64,000 nucleotides of DNA, from the NCBI GenBank assembly GCA_965229715.1, contig CBDDJL010000002.1, positions 372,001-436,000 of the forward strand. Reading direction: 5' to 3'. Positions 52,900 through 61,633 of the stretch are shown in pieces; position 1 is the first letter of the stretch; every line of letters begins with the position of its first letter. The notes beneath the pieces are model-generated. The model made no database searches, was not told the DNA's origin, and saw only the letters and a program-made list of their open reading frames with translations. This DNA comes from JAVJST01 sp965229715 (GTDB lineage: Bacteria > Pseudomonadota > Alphaproteobacteria > Rhodospirillales > Casp-alpha2). Both the position numbers and the translations under genes were made by a program.

Positions 52900-54056
52900 C
52901 CGGGACGAAGGAGCGCTATGCCGATATCCGCGCCGAGGTCGGCAAGCTATGCGCCGGATTTCCCGGCGAGTACTGGCGCGCGCTCGACCGCGACGGGGCC
53001 TACCCGGCCGGTTTCGTTCGCGCACTGACCGATGCGGGATATCTCGCCGCGCTGATCCCGGAGGCGTACGGCGGCTCGGGCCTGCCGCTTGCCGCCGCTT
53101 CGGCGATCCTCGAGGAAATCCACCGCGCCGGCTGTAACGGCGCGGCGTGCCACGCGCAGATGTACACCATGGGAACGCTGCTCCAGCACGGCAACGCGGC
53201 GCAGAAACAACGGTTTCTGCCGGCCATTGCCGCCGGCGATCTTCGCCTGCAGGCGTTCGGCGTCACCGAACCCGCGAGCGGCAGCGACACGACGTCCATT
53301 CGCACGTTTGCGCGGCGCGACGGCGACGCCTATGTCGTCAAGGGACAGAAGGTCTGGACCTCGCGGGCCGAGCATTCCGATTTGATGATTCTTTTGGCGC
53401 GCACGACCGCACGGGATGAGGTCGCCAAACGCACCGACGGGCTCTCGGTCTTCATCGTCGACATGCGCGACGCCCGGCAGGACGGCCTCACCGTCCGGCC
53501 GATCGAGACCATGATGAACCACGCCACGACCGAAGTTTTCTTCGATGACGTGCGTGTTCCGGCAGAAAATCTTATCGGCGAGGAAGGCAAGGGCTTCCGC
53601 TATATCCTATCGGGCATGAACGCCGAACGCATCCTGATCGCATCGGAATGCATCGGCGACGCCAGGTGGTTCATCGACACCGGGTCGGCCTACGCCCGTG
53701 AACGCACGGTTTTCGACCGGCCCATCGGGCAGAATCAAGGCGTTCAGTTCCCTCTGGCGCAATCGTACGCGGCGATGTGCGCGGCAGCGCTGATGGTCGC
53801 CGAGGCGGCCCGTCTCTATGACGCGGGCGAGAATTGTGCGGCGGAGGCCAACATGGCGAAAATGCTCGCCGCCGATGCATCGTGGGCGGCGGCGAATGCG
53901 TGTCTGCAGACCCACGGCGGATTCGGTTTCGCTAAGGAATACGACATTGAACGCAAGTTCCGGGAAACCCGGCTCTATCAGGTTGCGCCGGTTTCGACGA
54001 ACCTGATCCTCGCCTATCTCGCGGAACACGTTCTGGATTTGCCTCGCTCGTATTGA
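52896..54056 (+). CDS. Acyl-CoA dehydrogenase family protein
   Basis: 386 residues. FAD-binding and substrate motifs are clear: LQAFGVTEPASGSDT, VVKGQKVWTSRAEHSD and ECIGDARWFIDTGSAY. At the usual catalytic-Glu site (IYEGT in MCAD-type enzymes) it reads LYQVAPVST (360-368), with Gln362, so the base must be elsewhere, possibly Glu244 in MNAERILIAS as in isovaleryl-CoA dehydrogenase, or the enzyme acts differently. The C terminus LPRSY marks a distinct clade. Co-transcribed with the SDR. Confidence 0.9.
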   Translation: MTGTKERYADIRAEVGKLCAGFPGEYWRALDRDGAYPAGFVRALTDAGYLAALIPEAYGGSGLPLAAASAILEEIHRAGCNGAACHAQMYTMGTLLQHGNAAQKQRFLPAIAAGDLRLQAFGVTEPASGSDTTSIRTFARRDGDAYVVKGQKVWTSRAEHSDLMILLARTTARDEVAKRTDGLSVFIVDMRDARQDGLTVRPIETMMNHATTEVFFDDVRVPAENLIGEEGKGFRYILSGMNAERILIASECIGDARWFIDTGSAYARERTVFDRPIGQNQGVQFPLAQSYAAMCAAALMVAEAARLYDAGENCAAEANMAKMLAADASWAAANACLQTHGGFGFAKEYDIERKFRETRLYQVAPVSTNLILAYLAEHVLDLPRSY

Positions 54057-54091
54057 TGTTCGAGCGACACGGCGGTTTAGAGCAGATTCAC

Positions 54092-54129
54092 ACGTTTTGA
54101 CGAAACACCCCGCGCTTCCGTCAAAACGT
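54092..54129. repeat. Palindromic element between convergent genes
   Basis: Perfect 11-bp arms ACGTTTTGACG (54092-54102) and CGTCAAAACGT (54119-54129) with a 16-base loop; flanking AGAGCAGATT (54079-54088) and AATCCGATCT give further imperfect pairing. Placed between two convergent genes, it probably serves as a bidirectional terminator. The GC-poor symmetrical arms and flanks look like a dispersed intergenic repeat; copies elsewhere cannot be seen here. Confidence 0.75.
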
Positions 54130-54137
54130 AATCCGAT

Positions 54138-54956
54138 CTAGTCGCCGGAGAAATCCTGGACGACCTGTTGCTTTCTGACGGAAATCGAACCGGGCAGCTT
54201 CATCTTGATCCGCGTGCCGCGGTTTTCGGTGCTGACGATCTCCAGCTTACCGCCGAGCTCCCGCACGATCCGGTTGACGATGGCAATTCCCTGACCGCTG
54301 CCCTTGTCGGGCGTGGCCGGGGCATCGGACTGATGCGACGCCAGCAGGCGGTCGATTTGTTCCCGGGTCATGCCGATGCCGGAATCGCGGATCACCATGA
54401 TAAACGTGTCGTCTGTCGGGTCGACTTGGGCATCGATATCGATCTTGCCGCCCGACGGCGTGAACTTGACGGCGTTGGATACCAGATTGGTCAAGGCCCG
54501 ATGCATTTCGCGAGGACTCGCCCTGAGATTGGGGAATTGCGAGTCGATCGACGCATTCAGTGCAATCCCGCGTTCCCGTGCCTGAGCGGAGAACAGGGAT
54601 TTGATTTCCTCGACCATGGCCGAGGCGTCGAGGGGTGTGTCCGGCTCCGGTTCGGTCAGTTCGGTGTCGACGTACTCACTCAGTAGAGAATTGCAAAGCG
54701 TGAGCAGTCGATTGCAGGCGGTATCGATCGTTTCCGCGTATTCCTTGTATTCCGGGCGGCCGAGTGGCCCAAGCGCCTCGCTCCGCAGCAGTGAAATATA
54801 ACCCATCATCGCCGCCAGCGGGTTCTTCACATCGTGGACGATATCCGCGATGGCGCCGCGATAGCGGTCTTCCATTTCCGCCTCACGCTTGATGGCCCTC
54901 TCAAGCGCCGTTTCGGCGGCGGTTAACTGCGCTTTGAGTTCCCGGTCGTCGGCCAT
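54138..54956 (-). CDS. Soluble sensor histidine kinase
   Basis: 272 residues without transmembrane segments. An N-terminal coiled coil (about 1-30) leads to HisKA with His in IADIVHDVKNPLAAMMGYISLL (about 40), then HATPase with N box LTNLVSNAVKFTPSGGK, G1 DSGIGM and G2 KGSGQGIAIV. The HDVKNPL H box departs from the usual HExRTPL. No sensor domain is visible, so input must come through the coiled coil or partner proteins; no response regulator gene is adjacent. Confidence 0.88.
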   Translation of the reverse strand: MADDRELKAQLTAAETALERAIKREAEMEDRYRGAIADIVHDVKNPLAAMMGYISLLRSEALGPLGRPEYKEYAETIDTACNRLLTLCNSLLSEYVDTELTEPEPDTPLDASAMVEEIKSLFSAQARERGIALNASIDSQFPNLRASPREMHRALTNLVSNAVKFTPSGGKIDIDAQVDPTDDTFIMVIRDSGIGMTREQIDRLLASHQSDAPATPDKGSGQGIAIVNRIVRELGGKLEIVSTENRGTRIKMKLPGSISVRKQQVVQDFSGD

Positions 54957-55094
54957 TCTGTCGCACCACTTGTCCCGGCCGCGATGCCCGACCGGATACT
55001 GTTTTTTCTTACAGATACAGAATGGGTCCGGTAATGGATATACGTAATCCCCGATGGCAGCCGGGGGAATTGTCCGGACGACGGATGACAGGCG

Positions 55095-55625
55095 TTATTC
55101 GAACGCCTCGTCCTTGTATACGCCCCACATATCGACATGTCGCAGCCAGCCCTGTTCATCGCCGAAAGTGACGCGGCACCAGCCGCCGTTGCAATCGGCC
55201 AGCGCGCCGATCACGCCCGGCTCGACACGGGCCAGCATGCGGCTGCCGGCGTCGGGCGATGCGCGCAGGTTACGCATTTCCCCAGTGACGATAACGGTTC
55301 GCTTGCCGCTCAGCATGCTCTGGTGAACCCAGCCCTGCGTCCCTTCCCAGTCGCGCACCTTCCGCCAGGTTTCATACTCGGCGATGATTTCGACGGGCAA
55401 CCCGCGCCGCGCATAGACCCAATCGACCGGATACTGCACCCCGGGTCCCGTGCGCATGTTGATCTCATCGGCGCGGAAGCTGACGAAACGGGGCAACGGC
55501 AGGCCGCTGGCGTTCTGGCCCACCGCCACGGTCGCGAACACCGGTGTCGTTAGCGCGGCGACTACGAGCGCAGCGACGCATAATGCGCGGATCGGCCAGC
55601 ACGATGTCGTTCGGATTCTCTTCAT
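55095..55625 (-). CDS. Exported SH3-domain protein
   Basis: 176 residues. Signal peptide: basic start MKRIRTTSCWPIRALC, hydrophobic core LVVAALTTPVFA. Two bacterial SH3-like repeats follow (INMRTGPGVQYPVDWVYARRGLPVEII and NLRASPDAGSRMLARVEPGVIGAL). This matches the alphaproteobacterial COG3807 family of periplasmic SH3 proteins; probable cell-wall binding. It is divergent from the hydroxyacid dehydrogenase gene. Confidence 0.87.
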   Translation of the reverse strand: MKRIRTTSCWPIRALCVAALVVAALTTPVFATVAVGQNASGLPLPRFVSFRADEINMRTGPGVQYPVDWVYARRGLPVEIIAEYETWRKVRDWEGTQGWVHQSMLSGKRTVIVTGEMRNLRASPDAGSRMLARVEPGVIGALADCNGGWCRVTFGDEQGWLRHVDMWGVYKDEAFE

Positions 55626-55824
55626 GGCGCCCTTCTAACAGCCAATGATTAACGATTTGCTGTTTCCGATCAATGATTTGCAATGCAACGACGATCCACG
55701 GGCACAGACTCCCGGCTGGACAACCCGGAGGCCGCTTGCTATGGCCTTCGCAGCACTGATCGGCGCACGCGCGGGGCGCGAACTCGCCGGTCAACAACGG
55801 CTTCACGCGAAGGAGTGGCGCTCG

Positions 55825-56811
55825 ATGTCTGCCAAGAAACCGACCGTCGTCGTTACACGAAAACTGCCGGACGCCATCGAAACGCGGATGATGGAGCTGT
55901 TCGACGTCAGCCTCAACATCGAGGACGAGCCGATGTCAAAGGCGGCCCTCGTCGAGGCGATGAAGACGGCGGACGTGCTCGTTCCGACGTTGACCGACCG
56001 CATCGACGCGGGCGTGCTGGCGCAGGCCGGAGAGAATCTCCGCCTGATCGCCAACTACGGCACCGGTGTCGATCACATCGACCTCGCAACCGCCCGGCAG
56101 CGCAATATCGTCGTGACCAACACACCGGACGTGCTGACCGAGGACACCGCCGACATGACCATGGCGCTGATCCTCGCCGTGCCACGCCGCCTGACCGAGG
56201 GCGAAAATGCCCTTCACAATGCTGAATGGAAGGGTTGGTCGCCGACCTGGATGCTCGGCAACCGGATTTACGGCAAGCGCCTTGGCATTATCGGCATGGG
56301 CCGCATCGGTCAGGCGCTGGCGCGCCGCGCGCGGGGCTTCGGCCTTTCGGTTCACTATCACAATCGTCGTCAGTTGCACGAAGATATCGAGAACGAGCTC
56401 GAGGCGACGTATTGGGAGAGCCTTGATCAGATGCTGGCGCGCATGGACATCGTCTCGATCAATTGCCCGCACACGCCGGCGACCTATCACTTGCTGTCGG
56501 CGCGCCGCCTTAAGCTGCTGCGTCCGTCGGCCTATCTGGTCAACACAGCGCGCGGCGAGATTGTCGACGAAAACGCGCTGACCCGCATGCTAAGGGACGG
56601 CGAACTTGCCGGCGCCGGTCTCGACGTGTTCGAGCACGAACCGGCCGTGAACCCGAAGCTGCTGGAACTCAACAACGTGACGCTGTTGCCGCACATGGGA
56701 TCCGCGACCGTCGAGGGCCGCATCGATATGGGCGAAAAGGTGCTGATCAACATCAAGACCTTTGCCGACGGTCACAACCCGCCGGACCGGGTGCTCACCG
56801 ATGGTTTCTGA
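55825..56811 (+). CDS. D-2-hydroxyacid dehydrogenase (glyoxylate/hydroxypyruvate reductase-like)
   Basis: 328 residues from ATG 55825, fixed by AAGGAG at 55810-55815 (the open frame extends to 55645). NAD-binding GMGRIGQALARRARGFG, catalytic Arg in VNTARGEIVDENAL, Glu in GLDVFEHEPAVNP and His in LLPHMGSATVEGR. The length and these motifs match D-glycerate dehydrogenase (GyaR), which reduces glyoxylate or hydroxypyruvate. A class V (serine/alanine-glyoxylate type) aminotransferase lies 2.6 kb away, so glyoxylate metabolism is a plausible link. Confidence 0.9.
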   Translation: MSAKKPTVVVTRKLPDAIETRMMELFDVSLNIEDEPMSKAALVEAMKTADVLVPTLTDRIDAGVLAQAGENLRLIANYGTGVDHIDLATARQRNIVVTNTPDVLTEDTADMTMALILAVPRRLTEGENALHNAEWKGWSPTWMLGNRIYGKRLGIIGMGRIGQALARRARGFGLSVHYHNRRQLHEDIENELEATYWESLDQMLARMDIVSINCPHTPATYHLLSARRLKLLRPSAYLVNTARGEIVDENALTRMLRDGELAGAGLDVFEHEPAVNPKLLELNNVTLLPHMGSATVEGRIDMGEKVLINIKTFADGHNPPDRVLTDGF

Positions 56812-56826
56812 TCGGCGGTAAGCGGC

Positions 56827-58050
56827 ATGACCAGAACCTATGCCTGGCCCGAAGGGCACTGGAACTGGCCGATTACCATTAACCACAAGCACGGCGTCCG
56901 CGCCGGCGACATGATCCATGTCGGCGGACAGGTCGCCCTGACGTCATCGGGTGACGTTCTGTACCCCGGCGACCTGGACCGACAGGTGCCCTGCGTCATG
57001 GGGTATCTCGCGAACGTACTCACCGAGCTGGAGGCCGATTTGGCCGACCTCGTGCGCCTTCGGTGTTTTTACGTCAGCGACGGTACGATCGACGAAGACG
57101 CCTTCCTCGCGTCGGTCGGCGCGTGTCTGCCGGCGGATGCGGCGCCGGCGGTGACCGCGATTCCCGTCCCCTATCTGGCGTACGACGGCATGCTGGTCGA
57201 AATCGAAGGCATCGCCATGCGTGCCGAAGACGGCGGCCGGCTGTCTCGTGAGACCGTTGCCGCCGACGGCCCGTCGCCGCTGCCCGCGCCCTTCGTGCAG
57301 GCGGTGCGCTGCGGCCAAATGATCTACGTCAGCGGCCAATCGCCGCGCGACGCGTCGGGCACGGTCACCGATCCTGGTAATATCGTTGCCCAGACCCACA
57401 CGGTCGTTGGATACGTCGTCGACCGACTCGAACCGTTCGGCGCCGATCTTGCCGATGTCGTGAAGATCAACCGCTGGTACGGCGGACAAGGCGGGATTGA
57501 CGATTTCGAGCCCGCCGCCCTGGCGTGCGCCGGCTATTTCACCGAACCGGGGCCGGCGGCGACGGGCATTCCGATCCCCCGTCACGCCTTCGACGGCATG
57601 CGCATGAAAATCGAGATGGTGGCGATGCTCGGCGAGGATGGCACGCGGCTTGAGCGCGAGCACGTCTGGCCAGAGGGGCATTGGGATTGGCACGTGCATC
57701 TACCGTACAAGCACGGTCTCCGGTGCGGGAATAGGGTCTTTCTAGGCGGGCAGGTCTCGCTCGACGGTCAGGGCCGCGCCATCGAGCCGGGCGATCTGAC
57801 GGCGCAAACCCACGCCAGCATGGAGAATATCCGTCGCATTCTCGCCGCGTTCGGCCTCGGTTTCGACGACGCGGTCAAGGTGCTGGCGCTTTATCACGGC
57901 GATTGCGGCGAGGACGCACTGAACGCCAACCTGCCGATCCGGTCGTCCTATTTCACCGATCCGGCTCCGGCGACGACCGGCGTGCCCCTGCCCGAACTTG
58001 CCTATCCGGGCATGATGATCGAAATCGACATCGACGCGATCGTCGATTGA
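56827..58050 (+). CDS. Triple-RidA-domain protein (single-chain RidA trimer)
   Basis: 407 residues containing three tandem RidA/YjgF folds at about 7-132, 148-267 and 281-406. Units 1 and 3 both begin WPEGHWxW and share xxKHGxRxGxxxxxGGQV; each unit ends in a DGM/PGM-x-(V/K/I)-E-type strand. The RidA catalytic Arg (PAR-S/T-xV) is replaced by Val109, Ala245 and Thr383, so imine deaminase activity of the canonical kind is not expected. Normal RidA is a homotrimer of about 130 residues; this fuses a trimer in one chain. It follows the hydroxyacid dehydrogenase gene by 15 bp. Confidence 0.88.
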   Translation: MTRTYAWPEGHWNWPITINHKHGVRAGDMIHVGGQVALTSSGDVLYPGDLDRQVPCVMGYLANVLTELEADLADLVRLRCFYVSDGTIDEDAFLASVGACLPADAAPAVTAIPVPYLAYDGMLVEIEGIAMRAEDGGRLSRETVAADGPSPLPAPFVQAVRCGQMIYVSGQSPRDASGTVTDPGNIVAQTHTVVGYVVDRLEPFGADLADVVKINRWYGGQGGIDDFEPAALACAGYFTEPGPAATGIPIPRHAFDGMRMKIEMVAMLGEDGTRLEREHVWPEGHWDWHVHLPYKHGLRCGNRVFLGGQVSLDGQGRAIEPGDLTAQTHASMENIRRILAAFGLGFDDAVKVLALYHGDCGEDALNANLPIRSSYFTDPAPATTGVPLPELAYPGMMIEIDIDAIVD

Positions 58051-58106
58051 CGGGACCGTCATTCGGTTCAACGACAACGGGCAGACCGGAGCCCGCGATA
58101 TTTTCG

Positions 58107-59228
58107 CTAAACCTTGAACCGGCACAACAGCGTGTCGCCGGATTCAATGAAATACACGTAGCTACCGTAGGTCTTGATATCCTGGTTGGTCGGCGTGCCG
58201 GTAATGACGGGTGAGGGCCAGCGTATGAACGGGCCGGCATAGGTCTCGGGCTCGACATGTGTCGAAACAGGCACGGACGATTTGGTCTGGGCCACGTTCA
58301 ACGGGTGAGACGACAGCTCGGTGCGTTGCGGAATGACATTGTAGGATTTCCTGAAGACCTTCCGTTTTCCAGTCGGATGATTGGCATCGATCGTGTTTAC
58401 GTATCCGTCTCGACTGATGAATACGGGAACCGGCTTGGCCATCAGATCGTTCAGATCGGGTCCATTGACGCTGTGGTTTTCATACACATCGACCTCGTTG
58501 GTGTTCCAGTCGAACCGGTAGACTTCGTCAGGCCCCCTGTGGGTCAGCCAAATGGTCTCGTTCGCTTCATCGATAGCGATATCGCTGATTCCCGCCGTGC
58601 CGATCCCGTCAATAGAGAAGCCGGTTATTTTGTTCGACGAAGGCTCGAACACAGCGAATTGATGTTTACCACTCCCATTGACCAGATTGAGGGAGAACCA
58701 GAGCCGTGAGAACTTGTCGTATCTTAATTGGTGTGGATACGAGAGATCCGATGGGAGCACCCAGTAGTCGACTGTGCCGCTGTTCTTGTTCAGTTCCGAG
58801 CGGGCAATGGTCGGATTGTCCTGCGGCGGCGCATTCTTTCGCAGGGGATTGTTGCGGGCTGTCGAAGACGACCAGATTCGCTTCTTCTCATCTTGCTGGA
58901 TCGAGTACGACCACAGACTGAGATGGTTCGGATTGGGCGTAAAGATCGTGGCTCTGGCCAGGCGTGTGTCGAACCGGACCAGGCCTCCAACGGGGATCGA
59001 CAACGTCGATAGGATGAGGTAGCGCCCCTGTCGCAGGATGTCCCAAAGCGTCAAACCGCCAGACGGGTTGGTAATTTGCCATTCCACGGTTTTTTTCTTC
59101 GACGGCACGAACAAGCCGATCTTGTCGACAATGTATTTGACGTAAAAAATACGTTGCCGTTCCGGCAGGATGTTTTTGAGATATGCGTGGGCTTCCGGCG
59201 GCAGTTCGAAAATCTCAATCTTCGCCAT
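58107..59228 (-). CDS. Beta-propeller-like (virginiamycin B lyase/SMP-30 type) protein
   Basis: 373 residues from ATG 59228, with a strong AAGGGGGAGA ribosome-binding site. Repeated blade-like segments (QLRYDKFSRLWFSLN, ISDIAIDEANETIWLTHRGPDEVYRFDWNTNEVDVYE) resemble Vgb/SMP-30 propellers. No signal peptide. Base composition is lower than in neighbours (two 60-base lines counted by eye give 50-53% GC against about 63% next door) and codon choice is less GC-biased, suggesting acquisition from elsewhere. Function unknown; a lactone or streptogramin hydrolase role is not supported by any catalytic residue I can verify. Confidence 0.7.
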   Translation of the reverse strand: MAKIEIFELPPEAHAYLKNILPERQRIFYVKYIVDKIGLFVPSKKKTVEWQITNPSGGLTLWDILRQGRYLILSTLSIPVGGLVRFDTRLARATIFTPNPNHLSLWSYSIQQDEKKRIWSSSTARNNPLRKNAPPQDNPTIARSELNKNSGTVDYWVLPSDLSYPHQLRYDKFSRLWFSLNLVNGSGKHQFAVFEPSSNKITGFSIDGIGTAGISDIAIDEANETIWLTHRGPDEVYRFDWNTNEVDVYENHSVNGPDLNDLMAKPVPVFISRDGYVNTIDANHPTGKRKVFRKSYNVIPQRTELSSHPLNVAQTKSSVPVSTHVEPETYAGPFIRWPSPVITGTPTNQDIKTYGSYVYFIESGDTLLCRFKV

Positions 59229-59354
59229 GTCTCCCCCTTTGCGCGATTGTCGATATGCACCGATTCACGTGACGGTTGAGGGTACATTGGATCGCGCTTT
59301 CGACGCAATTTTTGCGGATAAGGACGGTTTTGCAAACTGACCCGTTCCGGGGAC

Positions 59355-59389
59355 AAAAACGCAACGGCGCGGCCCCCGCGGACCGCGCC
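59355..59389 (-). terminator. Intrinsic terminator after the aminotransferase gene
   Basis: On the minus strand GGCGCGGTCC (59389-59380) pairs with GGGCCGCGCC (59375-59366) through ten bases with one G-T, followed after five bases by TTTTT (59359-59355). It lies 28 bp past the leftward gene stop at 59417. Confidence 0.7.
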
Positions 59390-59416
59390 GTATGTGTTTC
59401 GGTCATATCGCCAGCA

Positions 59417-60649
59417 TCAGGCGGCTTCGGCGAAGCGCGACTTGACCTGGGCCAGTACGGCGCCCTTATCGATGTCGTTGGCGCCCATGGCGATCATGGC
59501 ATCCGCGAACTTCGAGATGATGGTGGTGATCGCGTCCTCGGTCAGCTGGTTGAGGATGCCGATACGGACCTGAACCGGCTCCGACAGCGTCGGCCAGATG
59601 CAGAAGCCCTCGGCGCGGCAGCCCTGAACCAGTTCCTTCTCGCGGCCCGCGAGGCCGTCCGGCAGGTTGCAGACGACGAGGCTGGTCATGTTCGAGGTCA
59701 CCTTGCAGCCCATGGCCGCGACGGCGTCGCGCAGGATCGCCTCGTGGAACGCATAGTCGGCGGCCTTCTGGGCCTTGCCGTGCATCAGGCTGAGCCGCAG
59801 CGCCTCGTGCATGGCGGCGACCGCATAACACGAATGGGTCTGGTGATAGGCCGGGGCATCCACGTCCTCGCCGTCCATGATCGCCCAGTGGCGGGCGGCG
59901 AGGATCGGGTGGTGGACGTAGTTGTAGCAGCCGCGCTTCTTGACGATGTCGATGTATTCGTTGCGGAAGCTCACCGGCGCGTAGGTCAGCGGCAGGCCGA
60001 GCACGCCCTTCTGCGGGCACGACGCCCAGCCGACGACGGCGGGGTAATCGTCGATGTCGAAGTTCTCGATGCCGAGGCTCGACACCGCGTCGATCAGGCC
60101 CATGACGCCGTGCTTCGCGCAGGCGTCGTTGAAGCCCTTGATGTCGTTGATGCGGCCTGAGCCGGTTTCCCAGTGCGACATGAAGACCCACATCGGCTTG
60201 TGTTCCTCAAGCGCCGCATCGACCATTTCGCCGGTCACGGACGTACCATGCTCGACGTCGATCTGGATCACGTTGGCCGGCTTCGGCTGGATCGGGTCGG
60301 TGGCCAGGTCTTCCGGCGTCGAGGCCTTCATGCGGAGCGACTGGCAGTCGATGCCGCTGAACGTGCCGTTGTTGAAGCAAACGACCTTGTCGCCCGGCAG
60401 AACGGCGCTGTGCAGACAATCGAGACCGTTCCAACCGGTTCCGGCGATGGCGTAGGTGTAGACATTCTCGGTGCCCCACATCTCGCGCAGCATGAACTTG
60501 ATTTCCTTCATGCCGCGGATGACGTCGGCCTGCATGTGGTCGGCGACGCCCTGGCGCGCGAAGGCTTCGAGAACGCGGGGGTCGGTGTTGCCCGGGCCCG
60601 GACCGGCGGCGAGGGTTTCGGGGATCACGAGTTCGGGAAAAATGGTCAT
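59417..60649 (-). CDS. Class V aminotransferase, serine/alanine-glyoxylate family
   Basis: 410 residues from ATG 60649; the open frame upstream to 60919 runs through promoter-like sequence. The N terminus has the family GPGPGNTDPRVLEAF; Asp188 in GLIDAVSSLG binds PLP and Lys214 in SCPQKGVLG forms the Schiff base. Similar to alanine-glyoxylate and pyridoxamine-pyruvate type enzymes. It would interconvert glyoxylate or another 2-oxoacid with serine or alanine. A 16-bp palindrome lies upstream. The substrate pair cannot be fixed from sequence. Confidence 0.88.
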   Translation of the reverse strand: MTIFPELVIPETLAAGPGPGNTDPRVLEAFARQGVADHMQADVIRGMKEIKFMLREMWGTENVYTYAIAGTGWNGLDCLHSAVLPGDKVVCFNNGTFSGIDCQSLRMKASTPEDLATDPIQPKPANVIQIDVEHGTSVTGEMVDAALEEHKPMWVFMSHWETGSGRINDIKGFNDACAKHGVMGLIDAVSSLGIENFDIDDYPAVVGWASCPQKGVLGLPLTYAPVSFRNEYIDIVKKRGCYNYVHHPILAARHWAIMDGEDVDAPAYHQTHSCYAVAAMHEALRLSLMHGKAQKAADYAFHEAILRDAVAAMGCKVTSNMTSLVVCNLPDGLAGREKELVQGCRAEGFCIWPTLSEPVQVRIGILNQLTEDAITTIISKFADAMIAMGANDIDKGAVLAQVKSRFAEAA

Positions 60650-60699
60650 GGTTTCTACTCGTCGCAAAATGTGGACACGTCCTCGGTTCACGCCGCCCC

Positions 60700-60715
60700 C
60701 TGAAATGCATTTCAG
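60700..60715. promoter_or_regulatory. Perfect 16-bp palindrome, candidate operator
   Basis: CTGAAATGCATTTCAG is self-complementary over all 16 bases and lies 51 bp upstream of the aminotransferase start and about 205 bp before the divergent DUF899 gene. Position in a 272-bp divergent region suits an operator. The binding protein is unknown. Confidence 0.5.
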
Positions 60716-60921
60716 CCGCAATTCTTCGGGCGCGGACGCGATGAAGTACCGGAAGTAGCGCAATTTTCCCAGAAAAAAACGTCTGATAGCGAAGTTGGAA
60801 GTCTCAAAAGCGTCGTCATGCCGGGCGGCGGCGGCGACACGAGGACCGACACACCCGTAACGCCCCCGCGCTTGCATATGTGGTAGAGTCTGGCCTGACT
60901 TTCGCAAAACGGAGGCCAACC

Positions 60922-61626
60922 ATGCCGAAACCCGAAATCGTCGACAACGATGCCTGGCTCAAGGCTCGCACGGCCCTGCTCGAAAAGGAAAAGGCGTTTA
61001 CCCGGTCACGGGACGAATTGACGCGAGAGCGCCGGAAAATGCCATGGCGCCGGGTCGAAAAGGAATACGAATTCGACGGGCCCGACGGGCGCGAGAGCCT
61101 CGCCGATCTTTTCGCCGGCCGGCGCCAGCTTATCGTCTATCATTTCATGTTCGGCCCGGACTGGGACGAACCGTGCAAGAGTTGCTCGTTCCTCGCCGAC
61201 CACTTCGACCCGGCCGTCGTGCATCTTGCCCGGCGCGATGTCACGATGATCGCCGCCTCGCGCGCGCCGCTCGAGAAACTGGAGGCCACGAAGGCGCGAC
61301 TCGGCTGGTCCTTCAAATGGGTCTCGGCGGGCGACGGCGACTTCAACCGCGACTTTGGCGTCTGGTTCACGCCGGAGGAGATCGAGCAGGAAGACTGCCG
61401 CTATAATTACAGGACCGGTTCCTTCCCGAGCACCGACGCGCCGGGCGCCAGCGTGTTCGCCAAGGACGAAAACGGCGCCGTGCACCACACCTATTCGGTC
61501 TATCAGCGCGGCCTCGACATGTTCATCGCCGCCTACCACTATCTCGATATCGTGCCGAAGGGCCGCGACGAGGACGATCTGTCCTACACCATGGAATGGC
61601 TGCGGCTGAACGACTCGTACGAATAG
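60922..61626 (+). CDS. DUF899 (thioredoxin-fold) family protein
   Basis: 234 residues from ATG 60922, fixed by GGAGG 60911-60915. DUF899 is recognised by MPWRRVEKEYEFDGPDG, LIVYHFMFGPDWDEPCKSCSFLADHFD (a CKSC pair in the thioredoxin-like position) and WFKxV-type features such as GWSFKWVSAGDGDFNRDFGV. Distantly thioredoxin-like, with an unknown substrate. Converges with the dsrE-like gene 8 bp away. Confidence 0.85.
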   Translation: MPKPEIVDNDAWLKARTALLEKEKAFTRSRDELTRERRKMPWRRVEKEYEFDGPDGRESLADLFAGRRQLIVYHFMFGPDWDEPCKSCSFLADHFDPAVVHLARRDVTMIAASRAPLEKLEATKARLGWSFKWVSAGDGDFNRDFGVWFTPEEIEQEDCRYNYRTGSFPSTDAPGASVFAKDENGAVHHTYSVYQRGLDMFIAAYHYLDIVPKGRDEDDLSYTMEWLRLNDSYE

Positions 61627-61633
61627 GGCGGTC

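Noticed and set aside
59276..60160. 294-codon rightward frame antisense to the aminotransferase
   Set aside because: Val/Asp/Arg-rich shadow of the real leftward gene; runs through a terminator.
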